DNA of 64,000 nt. Origin: Streptomyces filipinensis (GTDB lineage Bacteria > Actinomycetota > Actinomycetes > Streptomycetales > Streptomycetaceae). The notes under the pieces are model-generated. The model searched no databases. It was given only the letters and a program-made list of their open reading frames with translations, and was not told the origin of the DNA. The position numbers and the translations under genes were made by a program. How positions within the stretch are numbered: the first letter of the stretch is position 1; the number at the start of each line of letters is the position of its first letter. The stretch is from NCBI RefSeq assembly GCF_014649495.1, contig NZ_BMTD01000008.1:124001-188000 (forward strand). Direction: 5' to 3'. Below are positions 8,519 to 16,894 of the stretch, in pieces.

Positions 8519-10879
8519 TCACCGCGGGGCGCGCGGCTCCGGGCGCGGTCCCGGCAGCTCCGGGCGCAGCCGGCTCAGCAGGTGGGCCCGTTCGCGGGCG
8601 AAGGCCGGGTCCGCCTGGTAGTCGGAGTGTCCGAGGATCGGCGCCGGGAGCGGATGCTCGGGGGTGCGGCCGTAGGCGAGGGGGTCCTGCAGAGGGCCGT
8701 GGTCGACCTCGGGGTTCGCGTCGTCGGGGACGCGGACGGGGCCGCCGATGGGGTCGCTGCGGCGGTAGAGGTTGCCCCAGCAGGCGACGTCGCGGTGCAG
8801 GGCGGCGAGCGCGGGCGGTCCGAAGTGGGCCGGGAACCAGCGGCCGTACAGGCGCTCCAGCGGGGAGCCGTAGGTCAGCAGCGCGATCCGGGCGCGTACC
8901 GACGGGGGCAGCTGCCAGGCGGCGGCCGCGGCCAGGACGCTGCCCTGGGAATGGCCGGACAGGACCAGGCGGCCTCCGGTGCGGTGCGTCCAGGTGGCCA
9001 TGCGCCAGGTCAGGTCCGGCACCGCGCGCTCGGCGTAGCAGGGCGGTGCGAAGGGATGCGCGGCGCGCGGCCAGAAGGTACCGACATCCCACAGGATGCC
9101 GATCGTGCGCCGCGCCGAGGCGTCCTTGTAGGCGCGCCTGCCCCAGGTCACGAAGAGCACGAAACCGAGGCCGACCAGCCAGGACCCCAGCGCCTGCGAG
9201 GTCTCGGCGACGGTCTGGAGGACGTCGTAGGTGCGGCGGGCCGCTCCGTCGGGCGTGGTCCGCGTGGTCAGCGCGCCGGCCAGCGCGACGGTGCCGAGCA
9301 GCAGGGTGGTGGCGGCGAGCACGGTGACGACCAGGGGTGCGCGGTCGGTGAGGGCGGCCATGGCGCGTACCTGGGCGATGGCGCGGGTACGGCCCGGGTC
9401 CTCGGGCTCGCCGGGGTGCTCATGGCGGACGCGGTGGCGTTCGGCGCGCGACCGCCGGGCGGTCTCCGTCGCCAGCCAGGCGGCGAGGAGCAGCAGGACC
9501 GCGAGGACCGGCGGGATCGTGGACGCCTGCCAGGTCAGCAGGAGGGGCGGCCCGGGGAGCAGGGCGCGGGTGCCGTCCAGCCAGTCGGCGACGCGCTGCG
9601 CGAGCCCGCCGGACATCACTCCGCCCAGGGCGCAGGCGAGCAGCGCGACGGCCGGTCCGCCGAGGCCGCGCATCCCGTCACGCGGATCGGGAGTGCGCCG
9701 GTACAGGTACCGGGCCACCCCGGCGAGCGCGACGACCAGCAGCCCCTGGGCCAGCATGAGGGTGGCGAAGGCCGGGTCGCCGGGCAGCCGCCCGGTGGAC
9801 CGCCAGCCGGGCCTGGCCCAGCCGGCGTAGACGGCCGTGAGCAGCAGCAGGGCGAGGGCGCCCAGCGGCAGGAGCCGTACGAGGTGCCGGTCGGCCCGCT
9901 GGTCGAGGCGGCTCTCGCTGCGGCCCCGGCGGCAGACGACGCCCACCACCGCCGCGGCCCAGACCAGCAGGGCGGCGGTGAGCAGCCGGCTCACGGTGTC
10001 CAGGGCGCCGGGGCCGCCGGCCCGGTGGTCGAAGCGGGCCGCCGGGGTCGCCAGGGCGGCGGCGACGGTCAGCAGCGCCGCGGCGGTGTGCGCGGCACGC
10101 AGCCGGGCCACCAGACGGCGCCCGTACCAGAAGCCGGGCAGGGCCAGCGCGCTGCCGCCGGGGTCCGGCTCGGGGCCGTGGGACATCGGCCGGTGGGACT
10201 CGTACGCGCTCCAGGTGCGGTGCGAGAGGTACCAGAGCAGGCCGGTCAGCGCGGCCGGTACCAGAGCGGCGAGGGCGAGCCGGCGGCCGGGCAGGCTCCA
10301 CCAGCTGCCCTGCGCGCCGGGGGCCGCGGATGCCTGGGGCGCGAGGAAGGCCAGCCAGGAGTGGCGCCGGACGCACGGCTGGGCGCCGGCGCACTGCCAG
10401 GCCACCAGGTCCAGGGCCACCTCGCAGACGGCGGCCACCAGCAGCACGGTCAGGGTGAGGGCGGCCAGGCGCACCAGGAGGCCGTACAGGCGGACGGTGC
10501 GGTGCCGGCCGGCCGCGGCGGGGCGCATCCAGTGGGCGAGGTTGACCACCATGAACGGCAGCAGCACCAGCCACAGGGCGCGGCTGCTGTCGCCGGAGGT
10601 GAGGTTGCACCAGACGTACGCCTCCCGGACGGGCTCCTGCCGGGGGCTGTCCGGAGTCGCCAGGTCCTCGGCTCGCCGGTAGACGGCGGCCGTGTCGTCG
10701 CCGGTCACGCGCACGGTGCGCGGGTCGCCGAGCATCTCCTCGGGGGTGGTCCCGCCCACCCCGTGCACCAGCAGCTCCAGCTCGGCCTCCGGCGCGGGGA
10801 GCCGGCCCGTGCGGCCGTCCCGTGGCCCCGCCACCGCGTCCGCCTGCTGCCCGCCGGGGCGCTCCTGTGCGCGGTCCAC
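8519..10879 (-). CDS. Multi-pass membrane protein with embedded alpha/beta-hydrolase motifs
   Basis: The 786-residue protein starts with a soluble part containing ELLVHGVGG near residue 35, an oxyanion-type HG motif. Many hydrophobic segments fill the middle, and a C-terminal soluble part carries LVLSGHSQGS near residue 641, the GxSxG nucleophile elbow of lipases and esterases. It looks like a lipase-like hydrolase split around a membrane domain; substrate unknown. I chose GTG 10879, which is preceded by GGGGG about 10 bases upstream and starts just before the conserved part; the open frame continues to 11071. It converges on the beta-helix/AAA+ gene and diverges from the DeoR regulator. Confidence 0.75.
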   Translation of the reverse strand: MDRAQERPGGQQADAVAGPRDGRTGRLPAPEAELELLVHGVGGTTPEEMLGDPRTVRVTGDDTAAVYRRAEDLATPDSPRQEPVREAYVWCNLTSGDSSRALWLVLLPFMVVNLAHWMRPAAAGRHRTVRLYGLLVRLAALTLTVLLVAAVCEVALDLVAWQCAGAQPCVRRHSWLAFLAPQASAAPGAQGSWWSLPGRRLALAALVPAALTGLLWYLSHRTWSAYESHRPMSHGPEPDPGGSALALPGFWYGRRLVARLRAAHTAAALLTVAAALATPAARFDHRAGGPGALDTVSRLLTAALLVWAAAVVGVVCRRGRSESRLDQRADRHLVRLLPLGALALLLLTAVYAGWARPGWRSTGRLPGDPAFATLMLAQGLLVVALAGVARYLYRRTPDPRDGMRGLGGPAVALLACALGGVMSGGLAQRVADWLDGTRALLPGPPLLLTWQASTIPPVLAVLLLLAAWLATETARRSRAERHRVRHEHPGEPEDPGRTRAIAQVRAMAALTDRAPLVVTVLAATTLLLGTVALAGALTTRTTPDGAARRTYDVLQTVAETSQALGSWLVGLGFVLFVTWGRRAYKDASARRTIGILWDVGTFWPRAAHPFAPPCYAERAVPDLTWRMATWTHRTGGRLVLSGHSQGSVLAAAAAWQLPPSVRARIALLTYGSPLERLYGRWFPAHFGPPALAALHRDVACWGNLYRRSDPIGGPVRVPDDANPEVDHGPLQDPLAYGRTPEHPLPAPILGHSDYQADPAFARERAHLLSRLRPELPGPRPEPRAPR

Positions 10880-11171
10880 CGTTCTCGCACCCCCGTGACC
10901 CGCCCGAAGACCTGTATCGATGCGGGCTTCAGGATCTCCGCTCCGGTGGCGGCGTGCACCGCTCGTCACGGAATCTCCCCGATCCGTGTGACACCGGGCG
11001 GGACAGCTGTGGCCCGGGTGGCCCATGCGGGTGGTGACAGGTGGTGGCGCAACCCGTACCGAGGCGTGCAAGGATGGGACGCCCGCGCATCTACGGCCGG
11101 ACGGAACCTCCAGGTCGCAGGTGGTACGCCGGGTGTGTCGGACGGACGGCGGCGAAAGGACCGGAGCGTAC

Positions 11172-12014
11172 GTGAGTGAGAATCAGAACCTCCTCGCGGA
11201 GCAGCGCCGCGCCCTGATCCTGGACGAGGTCCGGCGCCGGGGCGGTGTGCGGGTCAACGAACTGACCCGCAAGCTCGGTGTGTCGGACATGACCGTGCGC
11301 CGGGATCTGGACGCCCTCGCCCGTCAGGGTGTGCTGGAGAAGGTGCACGGCGGCGCGGTGCCCGTGGTCGAGGCGAGCACGCACGAGCCGGGGTTCGAGG
11401 CCAAGTCGGGGCTGGAGCTGACCGCCAAGGAGGACATCGCGCGGGCCGCCGCCAAGCTGGTCACCCCGGGCACGGCGATCGCCCTGTCCGGTGGTACGAC
11501 GACGTACGCGCTCGCGCAGCACCTGCTGGAGGTGCCGGACCTGACCGTCGTGACGAACTCGGTGCGCGTCGCGGACGTCTTCCACGCGGCGCAGCGGACC
11601 TCGGGACAGCGGCAGGGCGCGGCCACGGTGGTGCTGACCGGTGGCGTGCGCACCCCGTCGGACTCGCTGGTGGGGCCGGTCGCCGACCAGGCGATCGCCG
11701 CCCTGCACTTCGATCTGCTGTTCCTCGGAGTGCACGGCATATCGGTCGAGGCCGGTCTGTCCACGCCGAACCTCGCGGAGGCGGAGACGAACCGGCGGCT
11801 GGTGCACTCGGCGCGCCGGGTCGTGGTGGTCGCCGACCACACCAAGTGGGGCACGGTGGGCCTGAGTTCCTTCGCCGCTCTGGAGCAGGTGGACACGCTC
11901 GTCACCGACGCGGGTCTGCCGGCCGAGGCCCGGGCGGAGATCTCGGAGCACCTGCCGCGGGTGCTCGTGGCGGGCGAGACGGACGAGGACGACCGGGACG
12001 CCGAAGACATCTGA
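11172..12014 (+). CDS. DeoR/GlpR-family transcriptional regulator
   Basis: The 280-residue protein has an N-terminal DeoR helix-turn-helix (RVNELTRKLGVSDMTVRRDL, about residues 25-45) and the DeoRC sensor fold with ALSGGTTTYALAQHL and the typical VVVVADHTKWG. Members usually repress sugar-phosphate catabolic genes and respond to a phosphorylated sugar. The GTG start is preceded by GAAAGGA at a suitable distance. Its target is not obvious: the divergent neighbour is the membrane hydrolase and the downstream neighbour an SRPBCC protein, so it may act elsewhere. Confidence 0.85.
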   Translation: MSENQNLLAEQRRALILDEVRRRGGVRVNELTRKLGVSDMTVRRDLDALARQGVLEKVHGGAVPVVEASTHEPGFEAKSGLELTAKEDIARAAAKLVTPGTAIALSGGTTTYALAQHLLEVPDLTVVTNSVRVADVFHAAQRTSGQRQGAATVVLTGGVRTPSDSLVGPVADQAIAALHFDLLFLGVHGISVEAGLSTPNLAEAETNRRLVHSARRVVVVADHTKWGTVGLSSFAALEQVDTLVTDAGLPAEARAEISEHLPRVLVAGETDEDDRDAEDI

Positions 12015-12084
12015 CGGTGTGCCAGTTAGGCTGGCCGCGCAACACCCCGTTCCGCCGAGGGGCATCACGAGGGGGTTTCGCACC

Positions 12085-12546
12085 ATGGCTCACCGTCTGC
12101 GCCCGGTCGGTGCCGACTTCGTCGAGACCGCCCCGGTTCGCCTGGTCTTCGCACGGGAGATCGCCGCGGCCCCGGAGCGGGTCTTCCGCTCGCTCGCCGA
12201 GGACCTGGCCGGGTGGTCGGAATGGTTCCCCGGGGTGTCCTCCGTGCGGCCGGCCGGCAGTGGTCGCGAGGTGCGGCTGCGTGGCGGCGGCCGCTTCGAG
12301 GAGTCGGTGGTCGTGGCCGCGGCGCCGCAGCTGTACGCGTATCGCGTCGACGTGACGAACCTGCCGGGGGCGCGCGCCTGGATCGAGGAGTGGCGGCTCG
12401 TCCCGGCCGGCACCGGGACCCGGGTACAGATGACCTTCGCGCTCGACGGGACGGCGGTGTTCCGCCTGCTGTGGACGCTCGCCCGCCCGGGTGTCGGGCG
12501 CGCCTTCCGCGACGCGGTCGCGAGACTGGACCGGCGGCTGGGATGA
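12085..12546 (+). CDS. SRPBCC (START-like) family protein
   Basis: The 153-residue protein has the helix-grip order of SRPBCC ligand-binding proteins: an N-terminal strand ending in FAREIAAAPERVFRSLAEDL, WSEWFPGVSSVR, central antiparallel strands and a long C-terminal helix (GRAFRDAVARLDRRLG). Such proteins bind hydrophobic ligands and include polyketide cyclases and lipid-transfer proteins. It follows the DeoR gene by 70 bases on the same strand, so co-transcription is possible. No ligand can be inferred. Confidence 0.8.
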   Translation: MAHRLRPVGADFVETAPVRLVFAREIAAAPERVFRSLAEDLAGWSEWFPGVSSVRPAGSGREVRLRGGGRFEESVVVAAAPQLYAYRVDVTNLPGARAWIEEWRLVPAGTGTRVQMTFALDGTAVFRLLWTLARPGVGRAFRDAVARLDRRLG

Positions 12547-12553
12547 CCGGCCC

Positions 12554-13684
12554 TCAGGCCGGCTCCGGCCACACCCCCGTCGCCAGCAGGGTCTCGATCG
12601 CCGCCGCGTACGGCGTGATGTCCAGGCCCTGCTCGGCGAGCCAGGCGTCGGAGTAGTACTTGTCGAGATAGCGGTCGCCCGGGTCGCACAGCAGGGTGAC
12701 GACGCTGCCCCGGCGGCCCTCGGCCACCATCTCGGAGACGATCTTCAGCGCGCTCCACAGTCCGGTGCCCGTGGAGCCGCCCGCCTTGCGGCCGATGGCC
12801 CGCTCCAGGGCGCGTACGGCGGCGACGCTGGCCGCGTCCGGGACCTTCATCATCCGGTCGATCGCGCCGGGCACGAAGCTCGGCTCCATGCGTGGGCGGC
12901 CGATGCCCTCGATCCGCGAGCCGCAGTCGCAGGTGACGTCCGGATCGCCGGTGGTCCAGCCCTCGAAGAAGCAGGAGTTGTCCGGGTCGGCGACGCAGAT
13001 GCGGGTGTCGTACTGCATGTAGTGGACGTAGCGGGCGAGGGTCGCGGAGGTGCCGCCCGTGCCGGCCGTGGCGACGATCCACGCCGGCTCCGGGAACCGC
13101 TCCAACTCCAGCTGGCGGAAGATCGATTCGGCGATGTTGTTGTTGCCGCGCCAGTCCGTGGCCCGCTCGGCGTAGGTGAACTGGTCCATGTAGTGGCCGC
13201 CGGTCTCCACCGCGAGGCGGGCGGACTCCTCGTACATCTTGCGGGAGTCGTCCACGAAGTGACATCGGCCGCCATGGAACTCGATCAGTCGGCACTTCTC
13301 GGCGCTGGTCGTGCGCGGCATGACCGCGATGAAGGGCACACCGATCAGCTTCGCGAAGTAGGCCTCGGAGACGGCGGTCGAGCCGCTGGACGCCTCGATC
13401 ACCGGACGGCCGGGACGGATCCAGCCATTGCAGAGGCCGTACAGGAACAGCGAGCGGGCGAGGCGGTGCTTGAGGCTGCCGGTGGGGTGCGTCGACTCGT
13501 CCTTCAGGTAGAGGTCGATGCCCCAGTGCTCGGGGAGCGGGAAGCGCAGGAGATGGGTGTCGGCCGACCGGTTGGCGTCGGCCTGGACCTTGCGGACGGC
13601 TTCTTTCAGCCAGTCACGGTAGGTGGCGTCGGTGCGGTCGACGTCGAGGGTCGCGCCGGTCCGGGTCTGGTGGGTGGTGCTCAC
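12554..13684 (-). CDS. PLP-dependent cysteine synthase-family enzyme (Cds1-like)
   Basis: The 376-residue protein is a fold-type II PLP enzyme. The PLP lysine lies in PTGSLKHRL, the substrate loop is SSGSTAVSEAYFAK, and the phosphate-binding glycine loop is TAGTGGTSATL. Its length and insert sequences (DVTCDCGSRIEGIGRPR) fit the group containing mycobacterial Cds1, a cysteine desulfhydrase that releases H2S, rather than classical CysK. The GTG start at 13684 is supported by AGGAGC about 8 bases upstream. It converges on the SRPBCC gene with 7 bases between. A role in cysteine breakdown or sulfide production is inference from family. Confidence 0.85.
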   Translation of the reverse strand: MSTTHQTRTGATLDVDRTDATYRDWLKEAVRKVQADANRSADTHLLRFPLPEHWGIDLYLKDESTHPTGSLKHRLARSLFLYGLCNGWIRPGRPVIEASSGSTAVSEAYFAKLIGVPFIAVMPRTTSAEKCRLIEFHGGRCHFVDDSRKMYEESARLAVETGGHYMDQFTYAERATDWRGNNNIAESIFRQLELERFPEPAWIVATAGTGGTSATLARYVHYMQYDTRICVADPDNSCFFEGWTTGDPDVTCDCGSRIEGIGRPRMEPSFVPGAIDRMMKVPDAASVAAVRALERAIGRKAGGSTGTGLWSALKIVSEMVAEGRRGSVVTLLCDPGDRYLDKYYSDAWLAEQGLDITPYAAAIETLLATGVWPEPA

Positions 13685-13991
13685 GGCGGTGCTCCTTAAG
13701 CTCGGCGCCGAGGACGCCTCACGCGCCCGGCACCTTGAGCATAGGCATCTTTCACACCGCTTCCCACCTGCATAAACGCATCTTTGAGCCACCCAAAGCC
13801 GCCCTGGGGCACGGGCGCGCGAGGCATCCGGGGGCGCATTTGGCCCGAGTGCTCCGGGCGGCTGCCACAGGCGCCCCGCGCGTACTGGTGCTCCCGGCCG
13901 CATCGGGGCAGACTGCACGCGACGGGACGATCGTCCCGAACGGGAGCGCACACTGGATCGGACAGCCGGACGGGCAAGGGGGCGGCGAAGG
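13685..13991. promoter_or_regulatory. Intergenic promoter region with a GCAT..GCATCTTT direct repeat
   Basis: This 307-base gap separates the Cds1-like gene (leftward) from a small hypothetical gene (rightward). It contains two related elements read on the plus strand, GCATAGGCATCTTT at 13739-13752 and GCATAAACGCATCTTT at 13770-13785. Both have paired GCAT words followed by CTTT and lie upstream of the Cds1-like gene. They may be regulator sites for that gene. No convincing coding sequence is seen. Confidence 0.4.
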
Positions 13992-14315
13992 ATGGCGGAG
14001 CCGGAGTTCACGGCCAAGGGCGTGCGGATCGGCAAGCGGCTGCGTTCACTCACCCGGGCCGGGCAGGTCCGGATCAACGACGGCAGGCTGGAGTTGCTGA
14101 CCAGCTACGGCAGCGAGATCGACAGCGCTCCGGTGCAGGCGGTGCGCGCGTCCAAGCCGTGGTTCGGGCCGGACGACAAGGCGTTGGCCGATATCAACGG
14201 CAAACGGTACCTGCTGACGCTGGGCGAGCACGACCCCGCGCCGGGCGAGTCGGGGCCGCCCGCGGCACGGCGGTTCATCGAGGCCGTGCGGCGCGCCGCC
14301 GGACGTGGTGGCTGA
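13992..14315 (+). CDS. Conserved hypothetical small basic protein
   Basis: The 107-residue protein has no recognised domain, signal or membrane segment. It is basic at the N-terminus (FTAKGVRIGKRLRSLTRAGQ), with a likely small beta-rich core and a C-terminal helix. An AAGGGGG tract about 8 bases upstream of the ATG is a good ribosome binding site, and codon use is typical of the neighbourhood, so it is likely a real gene. Function unknown. Confidence 0.65.
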   Translation: MAEPEFTAKGVRIGKRLRSLTRAGQVRINDGRLELLTSYGSEIDSAPVQAVRASKPWFGPDDKALADINGKRYLLTLGEHDPAPGESGPPAARRFIEAVRRAAGRGG

Positions 14316-14544
14316 GGAGCCGCATCCGTAACCGGCGAGCAGCAGCCCGTCGTGGCGAGTTGCGGGCGGGCATCCGCTGCGTCACGCTGGTCTCACGTCA
14401 CTCTGGGTTTACCGGCGATAACGTTGCGAACCAGCCCGCCGGCCATGACAGCAGGCGGACGTTTGGACGCAAGCGCCCTGCTGGATCCGTTGTTCTCCGT
14501 GTTCTTCCGGTCCGTTCGGACCTCTACATCGGGGAGTCGCAGCC

Positions 14545-15222
14545 GTGATCAGTCACCCGAGCAGGCACTGCACGGTGGAGCTCCAGGCCCTGCCGTCGCG
14601 GATCGGCCAGGTCCGCAGAATCGTATCTGCGCAGTTGCGCTACTGGCACATGGACGCGTTGATAGACCGAGCCGCGCTCGGTGTGACGGAGCTGCTGAGC
14701 AACGTCCACCGGCACGCGAGGCCCGACAAGTCGTGCACGGTCGAGCTGGAGCTGGCACCGGACCGGCTCACGGTCTCGGTGCGGGACAACGATCCGCGGC
14801 TTCCGGTGGTCGCCGACGCCACACCCACCCCCGACGCCACGCCGCTCGCCACCTGCGGGCGGGGGCTGGCGATGGTGGCGGCGGTGAGCGAGAGCTGGGG
14901 GGCGCGGCCGGACGGCGAGAACGGCAAGGTCGTGTGGTTCACGCTGCCCGCCCCGGCGGTGGTGCGGCCGCATCCGGCCGACGTGCCGCGCCGTGCGGCG
15001 CAGTCGCGGCCGGCGACCAAGCCGGTCCCGGTCCGCACCGCGGTACCGGTAGCGGCCGTGGCACCCGTGAGCGCGGGGACGCCGGTCGGTGCCGGGACGC
15101 CGGTCGGTGCCGGCACGTCGATCGGTGCCGGCGCACCGGTCCGTGTTGGAACGCCGGTGGGTGCTGGGGCCGCGGCTCCGGCTCCTGCGGTGGCGCGGGC
15201 GTCGGGTGGGTCCGGGACGTAG
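14545..15222 (+). CDS. RsbW/SpoIIAB-like ATP-binding protein with repetitive tail
   Basis: Residues 1-135 form a GHKL/HATPase_c domain with the N-box ELLSNVHRHAR, the G1-type DNDPRLP and G2-type GRGLAMVAAV. This is the arrangement of streptomycete anti-sigma-factor-like or regulatory ATP-binding proteins. Residues from about 175 are a low-complexity tail in which the hexapeptide PVGAGT recurs, encoded by an 18-base tandem repeat (see 15074-15175). The start is the GTG at 14545. No sigma factor or anti-anti-sigma partner is adjacent, so the target is unknown. Confidence 0.75.
   Translation: MISHPSRHCTVELQALPSRIGQVRRIVSAQLRYWHMDALIDRAALGVTELLSNVHRHARPDKSCTVELELAPDRLTVSVRDNDPRLPVVADATPTPDATPLATCGRGLAMVAAVSESWGARPDGENGKVVWFTLPAPAVVRPHPADVPRRAAQSRPATKPVPVRTAVPVAAVAPVSAGTPVGAGTPVGAGTSIGAGAPVRVGTPVGAGAAAPAPAVARASGGSGT
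15074..15175. repeat. 18-bp tandem repeat inside the ATP-binding protein gene
   Basis: About five to six imperfect copies of an 18-base unit like ACGCCGGTCGGTGCCGGG encode repeats of the hexapeptide PVGAGT. The unit keeps the reading frame, so copy-number change would only alter tail length. Confidence 0.7.
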
Positions 15223-15237
15223 ACCCCCGCCCGGCCG

Positions 15238-15640
15238 GCCGCTTCGAACGGACCTGGGCGGCAAGCCGTCGGGACCACGATCGTGCGTGACATCGGATGC
15301 GTCGTGGCTGGTCGCGCAGTTCCCCGCGCCCCTGGGGAGCTGCGCTAGCGCGTTCGTCAGAGGTGCCGGGACACAGGCCTCCGCCCAGTCAGCCGCTTCG
15401 AACGGACCTGGGCGGCAAGCCGTCGGAACCACGATCGTGCGTGACCGCGGGAACGTCGCGGCTGGTCGCGCAGGTCCCCGCACCTCTGAGGAGCTGCGGT
15501 GACTCGTGCGTCGGACGGGGCAGCAAGCCGTCGGTACGACCGGCAGCGACCAGCCAGCCGGGTCACTGGGGAACGTGTGTGACCGCGGTGCGTCGTGGCT
15601 GGTCGCGCAGGTCCCCGCGCCCCTGAGGAGCTGCGGTGCC
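15238..15640. repeat. Cluster of three diverged ~110-120 bp repeats (dispersed streptomycete intergenic element)
   Basis: This gene-free stretch holds three related copies starting near 15238, 15392 and 15520. Copies one and two share GCCGCTTCGAACGGACCTGG followed by GCGGCAAGCCGTCGG. All three contain a core GGCTGGTCGCGCAG followed by TCCCCGC and a closing GGAGCTGC. In copy one GCAGTTCCCC (15316-15325) pairs with GGGGAGCTGC (15334-15343) to form a hairpin. An inverted fragment of the core (GCGACCAGCC) lies near 15546. Related cores recur at 22.75 and 43.35 kb. Confidence 0.75.
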
Positions 15641-15830
15641 GTCGGCTTCACAGCGCCGGCACTGTCCGCTGGCAGCGGGGCACGCATCCGCATCCACACC
15701 CAGACGACCCGGCACACAGGCGGGCCGGGCACAGGCCCGCGAGGCCGACCGGGGCGACCACCGCCGGCCGCGGGGGCGGGAGGGCGACGGCGAACGCCGT
15801 GTCGCCCGCGTCGTCCGAGGCGGGGCGTGG

Positions 15831-16121
15831 TCATGCCGCGCCTCCTTTGCCCGCGCGGCCGAACTGCTCCTCCAGGACGGACAGACGGCGCCAGTACTCG
15901 TCCTCGTCGATCTCGCCGGAGGCGAAGCGACGGCCGAGCACCGCGAGCGGCGAGTCTCCGGCCGGACGTCCGCCGTCCGCCAGACGCCAGGGGCCGCCGC
16001 GGCCACGCCGGGCGGTGCGGCGCAGGAACGTGACGGCGCCGATCGCGACGACCGCCCAGATCAGCGGGAAGAACAGGATCCACGGGCCGGGGCCGCCGTC
16101 CCAGTTCGCGAGGGTCTGCAT
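15831..16121 (-). CDS. SHOCT-domain membrane protein
   Basis: The 96-residue protein has one N-terminal membrane helix (WILFFPLIWAVVAIGAVTFL, about residues 14-33), a basic stretch, and a C-terminal SHOCT motif (LGRRFASGEIDEDEYWRRLSV) of about 30 residues. SHOCT domains are short helical oligomerisation modules found on many small membrane proteins of unknown function. It is transcribed away from the TetR operon that starts about 190 bases to the right. Function unknown. Confidence 0.8.
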   Translation of the reverse strand: MQTLANWDGGPGPWILFFPLIWAVVAIGAVTFLRRTARRGRGGPWRLADGGRPAGDSPLAVLGRRFASGEIDEDEYWRRLSVLEEQFGRAGKGGAA

Positions 16122-16278
16122 CTCGGGTCATCTCCGTTGTCGTCTCGTGTCGTCTCGGTCTTCGGGGATGCCACGAGACTGGCTCCGGCCGGGGGTCCGG
16201 GTCGTCGTGCGGCCGGCGGCGCTGGGCGTACCTCCGCGGGAGTACGGCGGCGGGGTGCGGCTGCTCCCCCAGGGGACT

Positions 16279-16313
16279 GGCGGAGTGTAACTACTAGTAT
16301 GTACAGTGGCTGT
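16279..16313 (+). promoter_or_regulatory. TetR-gene promoter region with TACTAGTA palindrome
   Basis: The perfect 8-base palindrome TACTAGTA (16292-16299) lies just before the TetR start, with overlapping -10-like hexamers TAGTAT (16295) and TACAGT (16302). TACAGT ends 6 bases before the ATG and no Shine-Dalgarno is present, so a leaderless, self-repressed transcript is plausible. No good -35 is visible. Confidence 0.4.
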
Positions 16314-16889
16314 ATGAGCACCTCGGAACGACTGATCGAGTCCACCCGTGAGCTGCTGTGGGAGCGCGGGTACGTGGGCACGAGCCCCAAGGCGATCCTG
16401 GAGCGCGCGGGTGCCGGCCAGGGCAGCATGTACCACCACTTCAAGGGCAAGCCGGATCTCGCCCTGGCCGCGATCCGGCGCACCGCGGCGGAGCTGCGCG
16501 CCGCCGCCGAGCGGGTGCTGGACGGACCCGGCACCCCGTACGAGCGGATCGAGGCGTATCTGCTGCGCGAGCGTGACGTGCTGCGCGGCTGCCCGGTCGG
16601 CCGGCTCACCATGGACCCGGACGTCATCGCGAGCGACGAGCTGCGCGCGCCGGTGGACGAGACGATCGCGTGCATCCGCGAGCGGATCGCCGGGATCGTC
16701 GAAGAGGGCAAGCGGCAGGGGCAGTTCGCGCCCTCACTGGACGGCGAGGAGATCGGCGCGGCCGTCCTCGCGACCGTGCAGGGCGGCTACGTCCTCGCCC
16801 GCGCCTCCGGCTCCCCCGCGGCCTTCGACGCCGGCGTGCGCGGTCTGCTCTCCCTGCTCGCTCCCCGAACCGAAGGACAGGAGAACTGA
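16314..16889 (+). CDS. TetR/AcrR-family regulator
   Basis: The 191-residue protein has an N-terminal TetR helix-turn-helix (ELLWERGYVGTSPKAILERA, then GSMYHHFKGKPDLALAAI). Its C-terminal part contains RGCPVGRLTMDPDV, a pattern seen in the TetR branch typified by YxaF/LmrA. It heads an apparent operon with cupin, DUF4865 and phosphotriesterase-like genes (gaps 5, 22 and -4 bases), so it probably controls that operon and itself. The start at 16314 avoids an in-frame ATG at 16299 that overlaps the promoter-like hexamers. Confidence 0.8.
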   Translation: MSTSERLIESTRELLWERGYVGTSPKAILERAGAGQGSMYHHFKGKPDLALAAIRRTAAELRAAAERVLDGPGTPYERIEAYLLRERDVLRGCPVGRLTMDPDVIASDELRAPVDETIACIRERIAGIVEEGKRQGQFAPSLDGEEIGAAVLATVQGGYVLARASGSPAAFDAGVRGLLSLLAPRTEGQEN

Positions 16890-16894
16890 GTCAC

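Noticed and set aside
5763..9092. Very long leftward open frame (over 1100 codons)
   Set aside because: It is antisense to the beta-helix/AAA+ gene, has no recognisable domain and consists of the Arg/Gly/Ala-rich translation typical of GC-rich antisense frames.
12554..13684. Classical cysteine synthase CysK/CysM assignment
   Set aside because: Length and the cysteine-containing DVTCDCGSR insert fit the Cds1-like desulfhydrase group better, so no cysK symbol was given.
14524..16131. Leftward 535-codon frame through the repeat cluster
   Set aside because: It spans the intergenic repeats and the antisense of two real genes, and no domain is found.
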